The notes: a model not told the origin generated them from the letters alone. Shown: positions 1 to 6,899, numbered from the stretch's first letter. The stretch is DNA of 8,862 bases from Acidobacteriaceae bacterium (GCA_003165855.1 PMXH01000278.1:268-9129), one strand, 5' to 3'. Numbers and translations are program-made.

Positions 1-98
1 GGGTTCATGGGCACCCATTGTGCGACCGCCGACAACGCGAGGCTCAATACGAAAAGTACGGTCGTGAACACGCGACCAAAGGAGTGGGAGTCTCGCAT
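1..98 (-). CDS. N-terminus of a secreted protein, truncated by window edge
   Basis: Only 32 codons are inside the window, read from an ATG whose complement is at 96-98 toward base 1. The peptide is a textbook signal peptide: arginines at residues 2 and 9, a hydrophobic core at about 10-23 (VFTTVLFVLSLALS), and an Ala-Val-Ala cleavage site at 24-26 followed by Gln27. The mature protein starts QWVPMN and cannot be assigned. It is divergent from galM, so it may belong to the same sugar locus, for example as a secreted glycoside hydrolase, but that is a guess from context. The only Shine-Dalgarno-like string is a GAGG about 10 nt upstream of the ATG, which is rather far. The coding call rests on the signal peptide alone. 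Confidence 0.6.
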   Translation of the reverse strand, partial: MRDSHSFGRVFTTVLFVLSLALSAVAQWVPMN

Positions 99-216
99 AT
101 TATGAAGACCTCGGGAAATCAGTTTCGACGACCGGGACTTGCAATGTGCCGGCAGCGCTGGAAAAGATATCACGCCAGGTGCAGCCCGCGCTCTTAGGCG
201 ACTGGCTCGCAAGTTA

Positions 217-230
217 CGGAATCGATTCCG
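217..230. promoter_or_regulatory. Perfect 14-bp palindrome, candidate operator
   Basis: CGGAATCGATTCCG is its own reverse complement and is centred on a CG step, as LacI/GalR-family operators are. It lies 119 bp upstream of the leftward secreted-protein start. The sequence differs from the lacI-promoter operator at 8139-8152, so if it is an operator it may serve another regulator. A 14-bp palindrome is expected roughly once per two windows of this size by chance, so function is uncertain. Confidence 0.3.
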
Positions 231-395
231 GCGATTACGACCGCTTGGCCGCCAGCCACTTTGTCACTGGGGAGCCGCAATTGTCAATGCCAAAAACGCG
301 GCAAGAGTGAGCCGGATTGGAGGCTAACTCCAGCCTACGGTGGTCATTGCAGCCGGGATAAGGGCTTCGCCTGTAGCCTGAATCCGCCTGGCAAG

Positions 396-409
396 AAAGA
401 AATTTCTTT
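396..409. repeat. Perfect 14-bp A/T-rich palindrome
   Basis: AAAGAAATTTCTTT reads the same on both strands. It sits upstream of galM and about 25 bp before the TATAAC hexamer at 434-439, where an activator or repressor site could be. There is no second copy in the window to support function. Confidence 0.25.
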
Positions 410-447
410 ATGAAAACGAAGGAGAGGCTTGCTTATAACTGCGGAAG

Positions 448-461
448 CGATTACGTTAATT
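448..461. promoter_or_regulatory. Weak LacI-type operator candidate upstream of galM
   Basis: CGATTACGTTAATT matches the lacI-promoter operator (CGTAAACGTTAACG) at 9 of 14 positions when aligned on the central CG, including seven consecutive bases ACGTTAA. Its own dyad symmetry is poor. It follows the possible -10 hexamer at 434-439 by 8 bp, a position suited to repression. It may be the site that ties galM to the LacI regulator of this locus, but the match is weak. Confidence 0.25.
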
Positions 462-615
462 CGGTCTAATCTCGACTGAAATCGGTCGGGAATTGCGAGG
501 CGCGATGAAGGTTGGTGGGGCACACGGCAAAGGCCTGGTGCGGGCAACCCGGGCTCGTATCGTGGGCGGCAGCGGTTGGGCCGCGAATCCACATGAATCA
601 ACCTCGGAGGCTGCC

Positions 616-1653
616 GTGGAAGCCAGCAAGTTTGGAAGTCTGGAAGACGGTACCGCAATTGATCTGTACGTTTTGAAGAATGCGAAAGGCAGCAGTGCCA
701 AGATCATTACCTATGGCGCGACCCTCACCGAGTTGTGGGTCAAGGATCGATCGGGAAAGTTAGGCGATATTGTGCTGGGGTTCGACAACCTCCAGGGCTA
801 CCTGGGAAAGCATCCCTGGTTTGGCGCAACCGTCGGGAGAGTGGCGAATCGCATCGCCAACGGCAAATTCACCCTGGACGGAAAAGAGTATTCTTTGGAA
901 ATCAACGATCCACCCCATAGCCTCCACAGCGGGTCGAAGGATTTGAGCCGTGTGGTCTGGAAGGCGAAACCGGTCCACGAGCGCAACGGGGCCACGGTTC
1001 GTTTTACCTACGACAGTCCTGAAGGAGACGGAGGCTTCCCCGGGCGTTTGCTGGTGATGGTCCTCTACCGGCTGACCGACAACAACGAATTGCATCTTGA
1101 ATACACGGCGAAGACTGACAAGGCGACTCCCGTCAATCTCACCAATCACAGCTATTTCAATCTAAACGGCAACCAGAACGTCTTGAACGAGGTGCTGCAG
1201 CTCAACGCGGAGAAATACACGCCGGTGGATGCTACGCTGATCCCCACGGGCAAGATCGCGCCGGTGGCTGGAACGCCGCTCGACTTCACGCATGCGACAG
1301 CCATCGGGGCGCACATCGCGGAAATGAAGGGAAACCCCGGAGGTTACGATCACAATTTCGTACTGGCCCCGGAGACAGGCAAGCTCAAACTGGCGGCCCG
1401 CGTTTTTGATGAGTCCTCAGGCCGGCAGATGGAGGTCTGGACGACCGAACCCGGGGTGCAGTTCTACTCCGGAAACTTTCTCGACGGAAGCATCACCGGT
1501 AAGCGCGGAGTGGTGTACGGAAAATACTCGGGTTTCTGCCTGGAGACGCAACACTTCCCGAATGCCGTAAATCAGCCGGCGTTTCCTTCGGTGATTCTCC
1601 GGCCGCCCGCGATCTACAGCACACAGACGATCTACAAATTCTCGGTCCATTGA
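616..1653 (+). CDS. galM: Aldose 1-epimerase (mutarotase)
   Basis: Interconverts alpha and beta anomers of aldoses, supplying the anomer that the downstream isomerase or kinase uses. From the GTG at 616 it is 345 aa, the usual length for GalM. The residues known in Lactococcus GalM to bind sugar and catalyse have counterparts: NRIANG arginine, His104 (HSLHSG), His178 (TNHSYFN), Asp245 (GGYDHN) and the base Glu310 (CLETQHFPN). Start choice: GGAGG at 606-610 is 5 nt before the GTG, and the protein then opens five residues ahead of the conserved FGSLEDG segment. An ATG at 505 (GAGG 4 nt upstream) or a TTG at 493 would add 37 or 41 residues that look neither conserved nor like a signal peptide. 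No signal peptide is seen, so a cytoplasmic enzyme is expected. The family is promiscuous, so the substrate is open. Confidence 0.93.
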   Translation: MEASKFGSLEDGTAIDLYVLKNAKGSSAKIITYGATLTELWVKDRSGKLGDIVLGFDNLQGYLGKHPWFGATVGRVANRIANGKFTLDGKEYSLEINDPPHSLHSGSKDLSRVVWKAKPVHERNGATVRFTYDSPEGDGGFPGRLLVMVLYRLTDNNELHLEYTAKTDKATPVNLTNHSYFNLNGNQNVLNEVLQLNAEKYTPVDATLIPTGKIAPVAGTPLDFTHATAIGAHIAEMKGNPGGYDHNFVLAPETGKLKLAARVFDESSGRQMEVWTTEPGVQFYSGNFLDGSITGKRGVVYGKYSGFCLETQHFPNAVNQPAFPSVILRPPAIYSTQTIYKFSVH

Positions 1654-1670
1654 TGGTGCGCGATGGTGCG
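1652..1670. repeat. Tandem GATGGTGCG duplication at the galM stop
   Basis: GATGGTGCG occurs at 1652-1660 and again at 1662-1670, a 10-bp tandem period. The galM TGA (1651-1653) runs into the first copy. It looks like a small slippage duplication; no function is evident. Confidence 0.4.
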
Positions 1671-1722
1671 TTCAACCTCACGACCGGGTAGCTTTAGCGC
1701 AGAGAAAAGGGACCTAATTAAC

Positions 1723-1751
1723 TTGACAAACATGACGCGTGGACGTAAAAG
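1723..1751 (+). promoter_or_regulatory. Probable sigma-70-type promoter of the symporter operon
   Basis: A perfect TTGACA (1723-1728) is followed after exactly 17 bp by TAAAAG (1746-1751), 4 of 6 bases to TATAAT. Transcription would start near 1758, giving a leader of about 135 nt before the symporter ATG at 1894. It lies in the 240-bp gap after galM, suggesting that symporter, small protein and isomerase form their own transcription unit. No good copy of the lacI-promoter operator is seen here; the spacer has only an ACGCGT hexamer (1735-1740). Confidence 0.5.
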
Positions 1752-1867
1752 CACAAACGGCAGCGTGAACATCTACGTCTTCAAACCTTCCTCAGGAGGC
1801 TCTCTTCGGGGTCTTCGCTGGAAGGCATGGGATCAGCCTCACTGTGGTCGTTCTTCGAGTCAAATGA

Positions 1868-1881
1868 CGTCCGTGCGGACG
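1868..1881 (+). promoter_or_regulatory. GC-rich inverted repeat before the symporter start
   Basis: CGTCCGTGCGGACG has 6-base arms (1868-1873 and 1876-1881) around TG; as RNA it would fold as a 5-bp stem with a GTGC tetraloop. It ends 12 nt before the symporter ATG, where a ribosome-binding site would normally be, and no good Shine-Dalgarno sequence is present. It may affect translation of the symporter or be a protein-binding site. Confidence 0.3.
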
Positions 1882-1893
1882 GGCAAACCATAA

Positions 1894-3597
1894 ATGAACC
1901 GGCTCCTATCGCTTGCTGTCCCCACTCATCTGGTGCATCTGGCGCCAGTCGATGCCGTCATCGTTGTTTTTTACTTCGCTCTGGTCCTGGTCATCGGCTT
2001 CTATCTGAAGCGGCGAGCCAATACCAGTGAGGATTACTTTCTTGCGGGCCGCGAGATGACGGCGTGGATCGCCGGACTCAGTTTTCTCTCCGCCAACCTG
2101 GGAGCGCTAGAGCTGATGGGATGGGCTGGCGCCGCTTATCAATATGGCATCCTGGCCGCCCATTGGTATTGGATCGGGGCGATCCCGGCGATGCTCTTCC
2201 TGGGACTGGTGATGATGCCGTTCTATTACATCTCCAAGACCCACTCCGTTCCCGGCTATCTCAAGCTTCGCTACGGAGAATCGAGCCGCGTCTTGTCAGC
2301 CATTTCCTTTGCTTTCATGACCGTGCTCATGAGCGGCATCAACATGTACTCCATGGCGCTGGTCATGAAAGTCGTGTTGGGATGGGACATCAACTTCAGC
2401 ATTTTGATCTCGTCCATTACGGTTGCCATATACGTGGGACTGGGCGGGCTCCGCTCCGCCATCTTCAACGAAGTCCTGCAATTCGTTCTGATTTGGGCGG
2501 GAGCGCTGCTGATCCCAATCCTCGGCCTGATTGAAGCGGGCGGCTGGAGCAATCTCCGTCTCCAGATCGAGCGCAACGCCTCGACGGAATACACGCATCT
2601 GTGGGGCACGCTCGGATCATTCAACTCCAACCCCATGGGCATCCACTGGACGGGGATCGTGTTCGGCCTGGGCGCCATCATTTCATTCGGTTACTGGACG
2701 ACGGATTTTCTGGTGGTGCAGCGCGTGCTTTCCGCGAAAGATCTGCGCGCCGCCAAGATGGCTCCGGTAATTGGCGCGGCCTTCAAGATGTTCGTGCCCT
2801 TTATCGTGATTCTTCCCGGCCTGATCGGTATCGCCGTGTTGCCCATGAAACTAGTCGGCGAAGGGGTGGCCGTGGCCAGCGGCGGCCACAGCTATAACGA
2901 GGTTCTTCCGCTGCTGCTGGCACGCTATTGCGGACCCGGGCTGCTCGGGCTGGGGGTCACCGCGTTAATGGCCGGATTCATGTCGGGGATGGCGGGGAAT
3001 GTGAGCGCCTTTTCCACGGTTTGGACCTACGACATCTACAAGGCGCTCTTCCACAAGAACGCGAATGATCAGCAACTCGTGCGCATGGGACGCTGGTCGA
3101 CTATCGGCGGGGTGGCGATCAGCATCGGGACCGCGTACCTGGTGATCCATTTCCTCAGCATCATGGATTACGTCCAGGCTCTGTTCAGCTTCTTTATTGC
3201 GCCGCTGTTCGGGACAGTGCTGCTTGGAATGCTGTGGAAACGCGCCACCGCGGCGGGAGGATTCTGGGGGTTGCTGGCCGGAACGGTCTCGTCGATTGCC
3301 ATGTGGGCCTGGGTGAAAGTGGATCCCTCGGCGCTTCGTTACGTGGCCTTGTCGCCGTACGCTCGCGACATGGCCGAGAACATGTACCGGGCCCTCTGGT
3401 CTTGGATTCTTTGCGTCATCGTCACGGTTGTGGTCAGCCTGTTGACCGCCCCCAAGCCAGCCAGCGAACTCAAGGGTCTGGTGTACGGCGAAACCGAGAT
3501 ACCATCGGAGGGAGAGTTGCCGTTCTATCATCGACCCGTATTCTGGGCCGGCGCTGTCGCAGTCGTGTTTATCCTGCTGAATATTCTGTTCTGGTGA
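1894..3597 (+). CDS. Sodium:solute symporter (SSS family), likely sugar importer
   Basis: An inner-membrane transporter of 567 aa that should couple Na+ entry to uptake of an organic solute, probably a sugar given its neighbours. SSS hallmarks include the first helix at about 18-38, followed by TSEDYFLAGREM (44-55), the family signature region GLGGLRSAIFNEVLQ (182-196), a QRVLSAK loop (277-283), the VPFIVILPG helix (301-309), and the TM8 stretch MSGMAGNVSAF (363-373) leading to YDIYK. The length and the closing hydrophobic helix (549-567) fit the SGLT-like branch. By an alignment made from memory, galactose ligands of Vibrio SGLT are mostly replaced (Gln69 by Glu73, Glu88 by Tyr92, Asn260 by Asp271), while Lys294 is kept as Lys298, so the substrate may not be galactose or glucose. 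The ATG follows a TAA directly and lacks a clear Shine-Dalgarno sequence. Confidence 0.93.
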   Translation: MNRLLSLAVPTHLVHLAPVDAVIVVFYFALVLVIGFYLKRRANTSEDYFLAGREMTAWIAGLSFLSANLGALELMGWAGAAYQYGILAAHWYWIGAIPAMLFLGLVMMPFYYISKTHSVPGYLKLRYGESSRVLSAISFAFMTVLMSGINMYSMALVMKVVLGWDINFSILISSITVAIYVGLGGLRSAIFNEVLQFVLIWAGALLIPILGLIEAGGWSNLRLQIERNASTEYTHLWGTLGSFNSNPMGIHWTGIVFGLGAIISFGYWTTDFLVVQRVLSAKDLRAAKMAPVIGAAFKMFVPFIVILPGLIGIAVLPMKLVGEGVAVASGGHSYNEVLPLLLARYCGPGLLGLGVTALMAGFMSGMAGNVSAFSTVWTYDIYKALFHKNANDQQLVRMGRWSTIGGVAISIGTAYLVIHFLSIMDYVQALFSFFIAPLFGTVLLGMLWKRATAAGGFWGLLAGTVSSIAMWAWVKVDPSALRYVALSPYARDMAENMYRALWSWILCVIVTVVVSLLTAPKPASELKGLVYGETEIPSEGELPFYHRPVFWAGAVAVVFILLNILFW

Positions 3598-3604
3598 GGG
3601 ATTA

Positions 3605-3811
3605 ATGCACTCTGAGGGCTCGATCTCCATCTGGTTTTTCATTGGAATCTCTTTACTCGGGAACGGCCTGCTGATCCTGGGAGCGGGCTTATACCAACTG
3701 GTGCATCCGCCGGCTGAGCCGGTGGTGCTGTTTTCACTGCACGCGAACGTGTGGTGGGGCGCTGTGCTCGCGGTGGCGGGAGCGGCTTACTGCTACCATT
3801 TCAGACCATGA
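3605..3811 (+). CDS. Small two-helix membrane protein linked to the symporter
   Basis: A 68-aa protein with two predicted membrane helices, residues about 8-27 (SIWFFIGISLLGNGLLILGA) and 44-64, joined by a short loop LYQLVHPPAEPVVLFSLHAN that carries a Pro-Pro and two His. The second helix opens with Trp-Trp (VWWGAVLA), and the end is short and basic (YHFRP). GAGGG (3596-3600) lies 4 nt before the ATG and the gap from the symporter stop is 7 nt, so it is co-transcribed and well translated. The family is not one I can name. The tight coupling suggests a small subunit or stability factor for the symporter, but nothing in the sequence proves it. Confidence 0.75.
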   Translation: MHSEGSISIWFFIGISLLGNGLLILGAGLYQLVHPPAEPVVLFSLHANVWWGAVLAVAGAAYCYHFRP

Positions 3812-3862
3812 CTGTAATTGACTCCGCTTAGGCTGGAAAAATCCCGGCCACCAAGGACCAAA

Positions 3863-5314
3863 ATGTCGCGCGATGAGCAGTCGAAGCAAAGACAGAAGAT
3901 GACGTTCGGTTTGATTGTCGGGAACCGCGGTTTTTTCCCTGACCAGCTGGCCAAGTCTGGCCGGGAAGAAATGATGCGCGCACTCGAGCAGGCAGGCATC
4001 GCCGTGGTAGTTCTGGGGCCGGAGGAGAGCAAGCACGGAGCTGTCGAAACGTATGAAGAAGCCAAACGCTGCGCCGAGCTTTTTCGCAAGCATGCGGACG
4101 AGATCGACGGCGTGATCGTCAGCCTGCCGAACTTTGGGGATGAGCGCGCCATTGCAGATACGATTCGTCTGGCGCGCCTCGACGTTCCCGTACTGGTGCA
4201 GGCCACGCCGGACGAGCCGCTGAAAATGACGATCGCATTCCGCCGCGACAGCTTCTGCGGGAAGATGTCGGCCTGCAACAATCTGCGGCAGTATGGAATT
4301 CCTTATTCTCTCACCGCGTCGCATACCAGCGCTCCCGATTCGGCGGAGTTCCGCGACGATCTAGCGCGGTTTGCCGCCGTCTGCCGCATCGTGAAAGGCC
4401 TGCGTAATCTGCGCATCGGCAGCATCGGAGCGCGTCCGGCGGCGTTTAATACCGTGCGCTACAGCGAAAAGATTCTGGAGGCGAACGGCATTACGGTAGA
4501 GACCATAGATCTGTCTGAGATTTTGGGACGCATCGCGCGCCTGGCCGACACGGAGGCTGGCGTACAGGGCAAACTGAACGACATTCGCAAGTATGTGACC
4601 AGCAGCGGCGTCCCCGACGCCGCTCTCGTCAAGATGGCGAAACTGGGCGCGGTCATTGACGACTGGATGAAATCGAGGGATGTCACGGTGAGCGCCGTGC
4701 AGTGCTGGACGGCGCTGGAAGAATTTTTCGGCGTGGTCCCGTGCACCATCATGAGCATGATGAGCAACGACTTGATTCCCAGCGCCTGCGAGGTGGATGT
4801 ATGCGGTACGGTCAGCATGCACGCCCTGCGCCTGGCCTCAGAAACTCCCAGCGCCCTTCTCGACTGGAATAACAATTACGGCGACGACCCCGATAAGGCC
4901 GTTTGCTTCCACTGCAGCAACCTTCCCAAGCATTTCTTTCAGGATGTTCGCATGGACTTCCAGGAAATCATTGCCGGGACGGTGGGCAAGGAGAACACGT
5001 TCGGAACCTGCGTGGGCCGCGTGAAAGCGGGCGCGATGAGCTTCGCCCGCTTCTCCACGGATGACTGCGCCGGCGTGGTACGAGGATATGTGGGCGAAGG
5101 GGCATTCACCAACGATTCCCTGGATACGTTCGGCGGCGCGGGCGTGGTGGAGATCCCGCACCTGCAGAAACTCCTGCGCTACATTTGCGAGAGCGGCTTC
5201 GAGCATCATGTAGCCGCCAATTTTTCAACGGTGGCAGGCGCGACGCACGAGGCGGCTACGCGCTATCTGGGCTGGGCCACATACTGGCATGGGCGGGATG
5301 GAGCGGGGCGCTAG
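3863..5314 (+). CDS. L-fucose/L-arabinose isomerase-fold sugar isomerase (COG2407-like)
   Basis: Expected to interconvert an aldose and its ketose in the cytoplasm with a divalent metal such as Mn2+. From the ATG at 3863 (AAGGA at 3853-3857, 5 nt spacing) it is 483 aa, shorter than E. coli FucI (591 aa) and like the compact COG2407 members. The N-terminal Rossmann-like part runs from TFGLIVGNRG to about 180. Family-like stretches follow: RRDSFCGKMSACNNL, and GSIGARPAAFNTVRYSEK from residue 186. Candidate metal ligands are Glu310 (ACEVDV) and Asp334 (LLDWNN), 24 residues apart, the same spacing as Glu337 and Asp361 in E. coli FucI, with His448 or His449 (FEHHVAANF) as third ligand. The in-frame TTG at 3818 would add 15 residues without a good ribosome site. 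Substrate is unsettled: fucose, D-arabinose, xylose or another aldose. It ends 10 bp before the convergent xylB stop. Confidence 0.87.
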   Translation: MSRDEQSKQRQKMTFGLIVGNRGFFPDQLAKSGREEMMRALEQAGIAVVVLGPEESKHGAVETYEEAKRCAELFRKHADEIDGVIVSLPNFGDERAIADTIRLARLDVPVLVQATPDEPLKMTIAFRRDSFCGKMSACNNLRQYGIPYSLTASHTSAPDSAEFRDDLARFAAVCRIVKGLRNLRIGSIGARPAAFNTVRYSEKILEANGITVETIDLSEILGRIARLADTEAGVQGKLNDIRKYVTSSGVPDAALVKMAKLGAVIDDWMKSRDVTVSAVQCWTALEEFFGVVPCTIMSMMSNDLIPSACEVDVCGTVSMHALRLASETPSALLDWNNNYGDDPDKAVCFHCSNLPKHFFQDVRMDFQEIIAGTVGKENTFGTCVGRVKAGAMSFARFSTDDCAGVVRGYVGEGAFTNDSLDTFGGAGVVEIPHLQKLLRYICESGFEHHVAANFSTVAGATHEAATRYLGWATYWHGRDGAGR

Positions 5315-5323
5315 AGCGCGCCC
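5306..5323. terminator. Stem-loop between convergent genes, possible bidirectional terminator
   Basis: GGGCGC (5306-5311) and GCGCCC (5318-5323) can pair around a 6-nt loop that contains the isomerase TAG stop. The structure sits exactly where the rightward isomerase operon meets the leftward lacI-xylB operon. Neither strand has a U-tract after the stem, so it is not a classical intrinsic terminator. Confidence 0.3.
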
Positions 5324-5324
5324 T

Positions 5325-6887
5325 TCAGCAGATCGAATCAGGGACCGATATTGCGGCGGGTTGCGCGGCCGGCTCGGTGCTGCCGGGATTCGAAATCGCC
5401 TGCAGGGCGGGATAGATTCTGCGATACGTGCGGTAGGCCTGGTCGAGGACGGCAGAGTTTTTCGGATCGGGCTGAATCTCCCTGGCAGTTCGCACCACGG
5501 CGTCGCAGGCTTCATCGACGGAGCGCCAGTTTCCGGCGCCGGTTCCGGCAAGGATCGCGGCCCCATATGCTGCGCCTTCCTCGGCCTGTACCACTTCCAC
5601 GGCATGTCCATAGACATCGGCCTGAATCTGCCGCCATAGCGAGGATCGGGCTCCTCCACCTCCGAGCCGGATGCGATCGACGGGCAGCTTCATTTCGCGG
5701 AAGATGGTGAAACTGTCCCGCAGACTGAACGCCACGCCCTCCAGGATCGCGCGGATCACGTGGGCTCGAGTGTGGATGGCAGAGAGACCAAGCAGCGCAG
5801 CCCGCGCGTTGGGATCGCAATGAGGAGTGCGTTCTCCCATCAGGTAGGGCGCCCAGAAGACTCCGTCAGACGCGGGCGGGGCGGCGGAGGCTTCCTCGCA
5901 CAGCCGCTCATAGGGATCGCGTTCGTCATTCGGTGCCGCAAGCCCGGCGCCGAAACGATCGCGGAACCAGCGCAGCGACAGGCCGGCGGCCTGCGTCACG
6001 CCCATCACATGCCAGCGTCCGGGGATAGCGTGGCAGAAAGTGTGAATTCTCCCTTTGAGATCGAGCGCCGGCCCCTCCGTCGCCGCGAATACTACACCGG
6101 AGGTGCCGATGGTTGCGCTTACCGTTCCCGGGCGAACGATCCCCATCCCCACTGCTCCCGCGGCCTGGTCGCCTGCCCCCGCTACTACAAGTGTTCCAGG
6201 TTTCAGGCCGGCCGCTTCCGCGCCGCGCGCCGAAACTCGGCCACACACCGCGGGAGACTCGTACAGCGAGGGCAGCAGTTGTGGATCAATTCCGGTACGG
6301 CTTAGAACTTCAGACGACCACTGGCGTTTGGCCACGTCCAGCAGCAGCGTTCCAGAAGCGTCGGCCATATCGATGGCTCGTTCGCCCGTGAGTTGAAAGC
6401 GCACATAATCCTTGGGCAACATGACGTGGGCAACGCGCTCCCAGTTTCGAGGCTCGTTCTCCCGCACCCAAAGCAGTTTGGTGAGCGTGAAGTTCGTGAG
6501 GGGAGGATTGCAGGTGAGACGAATGAGGCGATCCGCACCGAAAAGATCCGACAGTTCCTGGACTTGCGGTTCGGTGCGCTGATCGCACCAGATGATGGCG
6601 GGTCGAACTACTTCATCGCGGGCGTCCAGCAAAACTGCCCCGTGCATCTGTCCGGAAAAGCCGGCGCAGGCGATTTCCTCGGCGCTGGTTCCCAAGGCGT
6701 CGAGAGCGCGCCGAACCGCCAAACGGCAGGCTCGCCACCAATCGCGCGGATCCTGCTCCGCCCACCCCGGCTGTGCCGAGGCGAAGGGCGCGTGCACTTG
6801 AGTGCCTGACGCAACGACGCGCCCGTGTTCATCCACGATGAGAGCGCGGGTTCCGCCGGTGCCGACGTCAATCCCGAGAAACTTGAT
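5325..6887 (-). CDS. xylB: Xylulokinase, FGGY family, apparent ATC start
   Basis: Phosphorylates a ketose, classically D-xylulose to D-xylulose 5-phosphate, using ATP. The reading begins with an ATC codon (complement 6885-6887) and is 520 aa. Residues 2-19 are KFLGIDVGTGGTRALIVD, the ATP-binding phosphate-1 region (Asp7, Gly9, Thr10). Then come SGQMHG at 78-83, characteristic of xylulokinases, WCDQRT near 100-105, LLPKDYVRFQLTG near 157-168, the catalytic Asp240 in GAGDQAAGAVG, GTSG near 261, GERTPHCDPNARAA near 351 and the phosphate-2/adenosine GGGGARS near 410. No ATG, GTG or TTG lies between the upstream TAG and the ATP motif; the first usable GTG (complement 6834-6836) would remove that motif. 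GGAGG ends 4 nt before the ATC, supporting initiation there, unless the base is an assembly error for ATG. It follows lacI by 45 nt in one operon. Confidence 0.9.
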   Translation of the reverse strand: MKFLGIDVGTGGTRALIVDEHGRVVASGTQVHAPFASAQPGWAEQDPRDWWRACRLAVRRALDALGTSAEEIACAGFSGQMHGAVLLDARDEVVRPAIIWCDQRTEPQVQELSDLFGADRLIRLTCNPPLTNFTLTKLLWVRENEPRNWERVAHVMLPKDYVRFQLTGERAIDMADASGTLLLDVAKRQWSSEVLSRTGIDPQLLPSLYESPAVCGRVSARGAEAAGLKPGTLVVAGAGDQAAGAVGMGIVRPGTVSATIGTSGVVFAATEGPALDLKGRIHTFCHAIPGRWHVMGVTQAAGLSLRWFRDRFGAGLAAPNDERDPYERLCEEASAAPPASDGVFWAPYLMGERTPHCDPNARAALLGLSAIHTRAHVIRAILEGVAFSLRDSFTIFREMKLPVDRIRLGGGGARSSLWRQIQADVYGHAVEVVQAEEGAAYGAAILAGTGAGNWRSVDEACDAVVRTAREIQPDPKNSAVLDQAYRTYRRIYPALQAISNPGSTEPAAQPAAISVPDSIC

Positions 6888-6899
6888 ACCCCCTCCGTT
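6888..6899 (-). promoter_or_regulatory. Strong Shine-Dalgarno before the noncanonical xylB start
   Basis: The minus strand reads CGGAGGGGGT immediately followed by ATCAAG. The GGAGG core ends 4 nt before the ATC codon. This decides the xylB start: the ribosome site points to the codon where the conserved FGGY N-terminus begins, although that codon is not a standard initiator. Confidence 0.6.

Larger units (their letters stand above)
99..615. other. Gene-poor divergent intergenic region
   Basis: This stretch of about 500 bases lies between the leftward secreted-protein gene and the rightward galM gene. No reading frame in it resembles a protein family; the short frames are Arg-rich and look like chance. 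It holds two perfect 14-bp palindromes (217-230 and 396-409), a TATAAC hexamer at 434-439 that could be a -10 box but lacks a convincing -35, and an operator-like site at 448-461. Divergent promoters for both flanking genes should lie here. If galM actually starts at the ATG at 505 or the TTG at 493, the region ends there instead. Confidence 0.6.

Noticed and set aside
139..327. 62-codon Arg-rich frame in the left intergenic region
   Set aside because: No ribosome site, random-looking basic composition, and it contains the 217-230 palindrome.
1735..1740. ACGCGT hexamer in the symporter promoter spacer as a LacI operator
   Set aside because: The symmetry does not extend beyond six bases and it does not match the operator at 8139-8152.
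1663..1893. 76-codon frame in the galM-symporter gap
   Set aside because: Contains the putative promoter, has no ribosome site and its residues look random.
2965..3642. 225-codon frame antisense to the symporter
   Set aside because: Lies opposite a well-conserved membrane protein gene; its product is His/Arg/Gly-rich and resembles nothing.
3734..4324. 196-codon antisense frame over the isomerase start
   Set aside because: Overlaps the small membrane protein and the isomerase, both with ribosome sites and family features; no features of its own.
5325..6836. xylB starting at the GTG whose complement is at 6834-6836
   Set aside because: This would delete the GIDVGTGGT ATP-binding motif that is in frame immediately upstream, leaving an inactive kinase.
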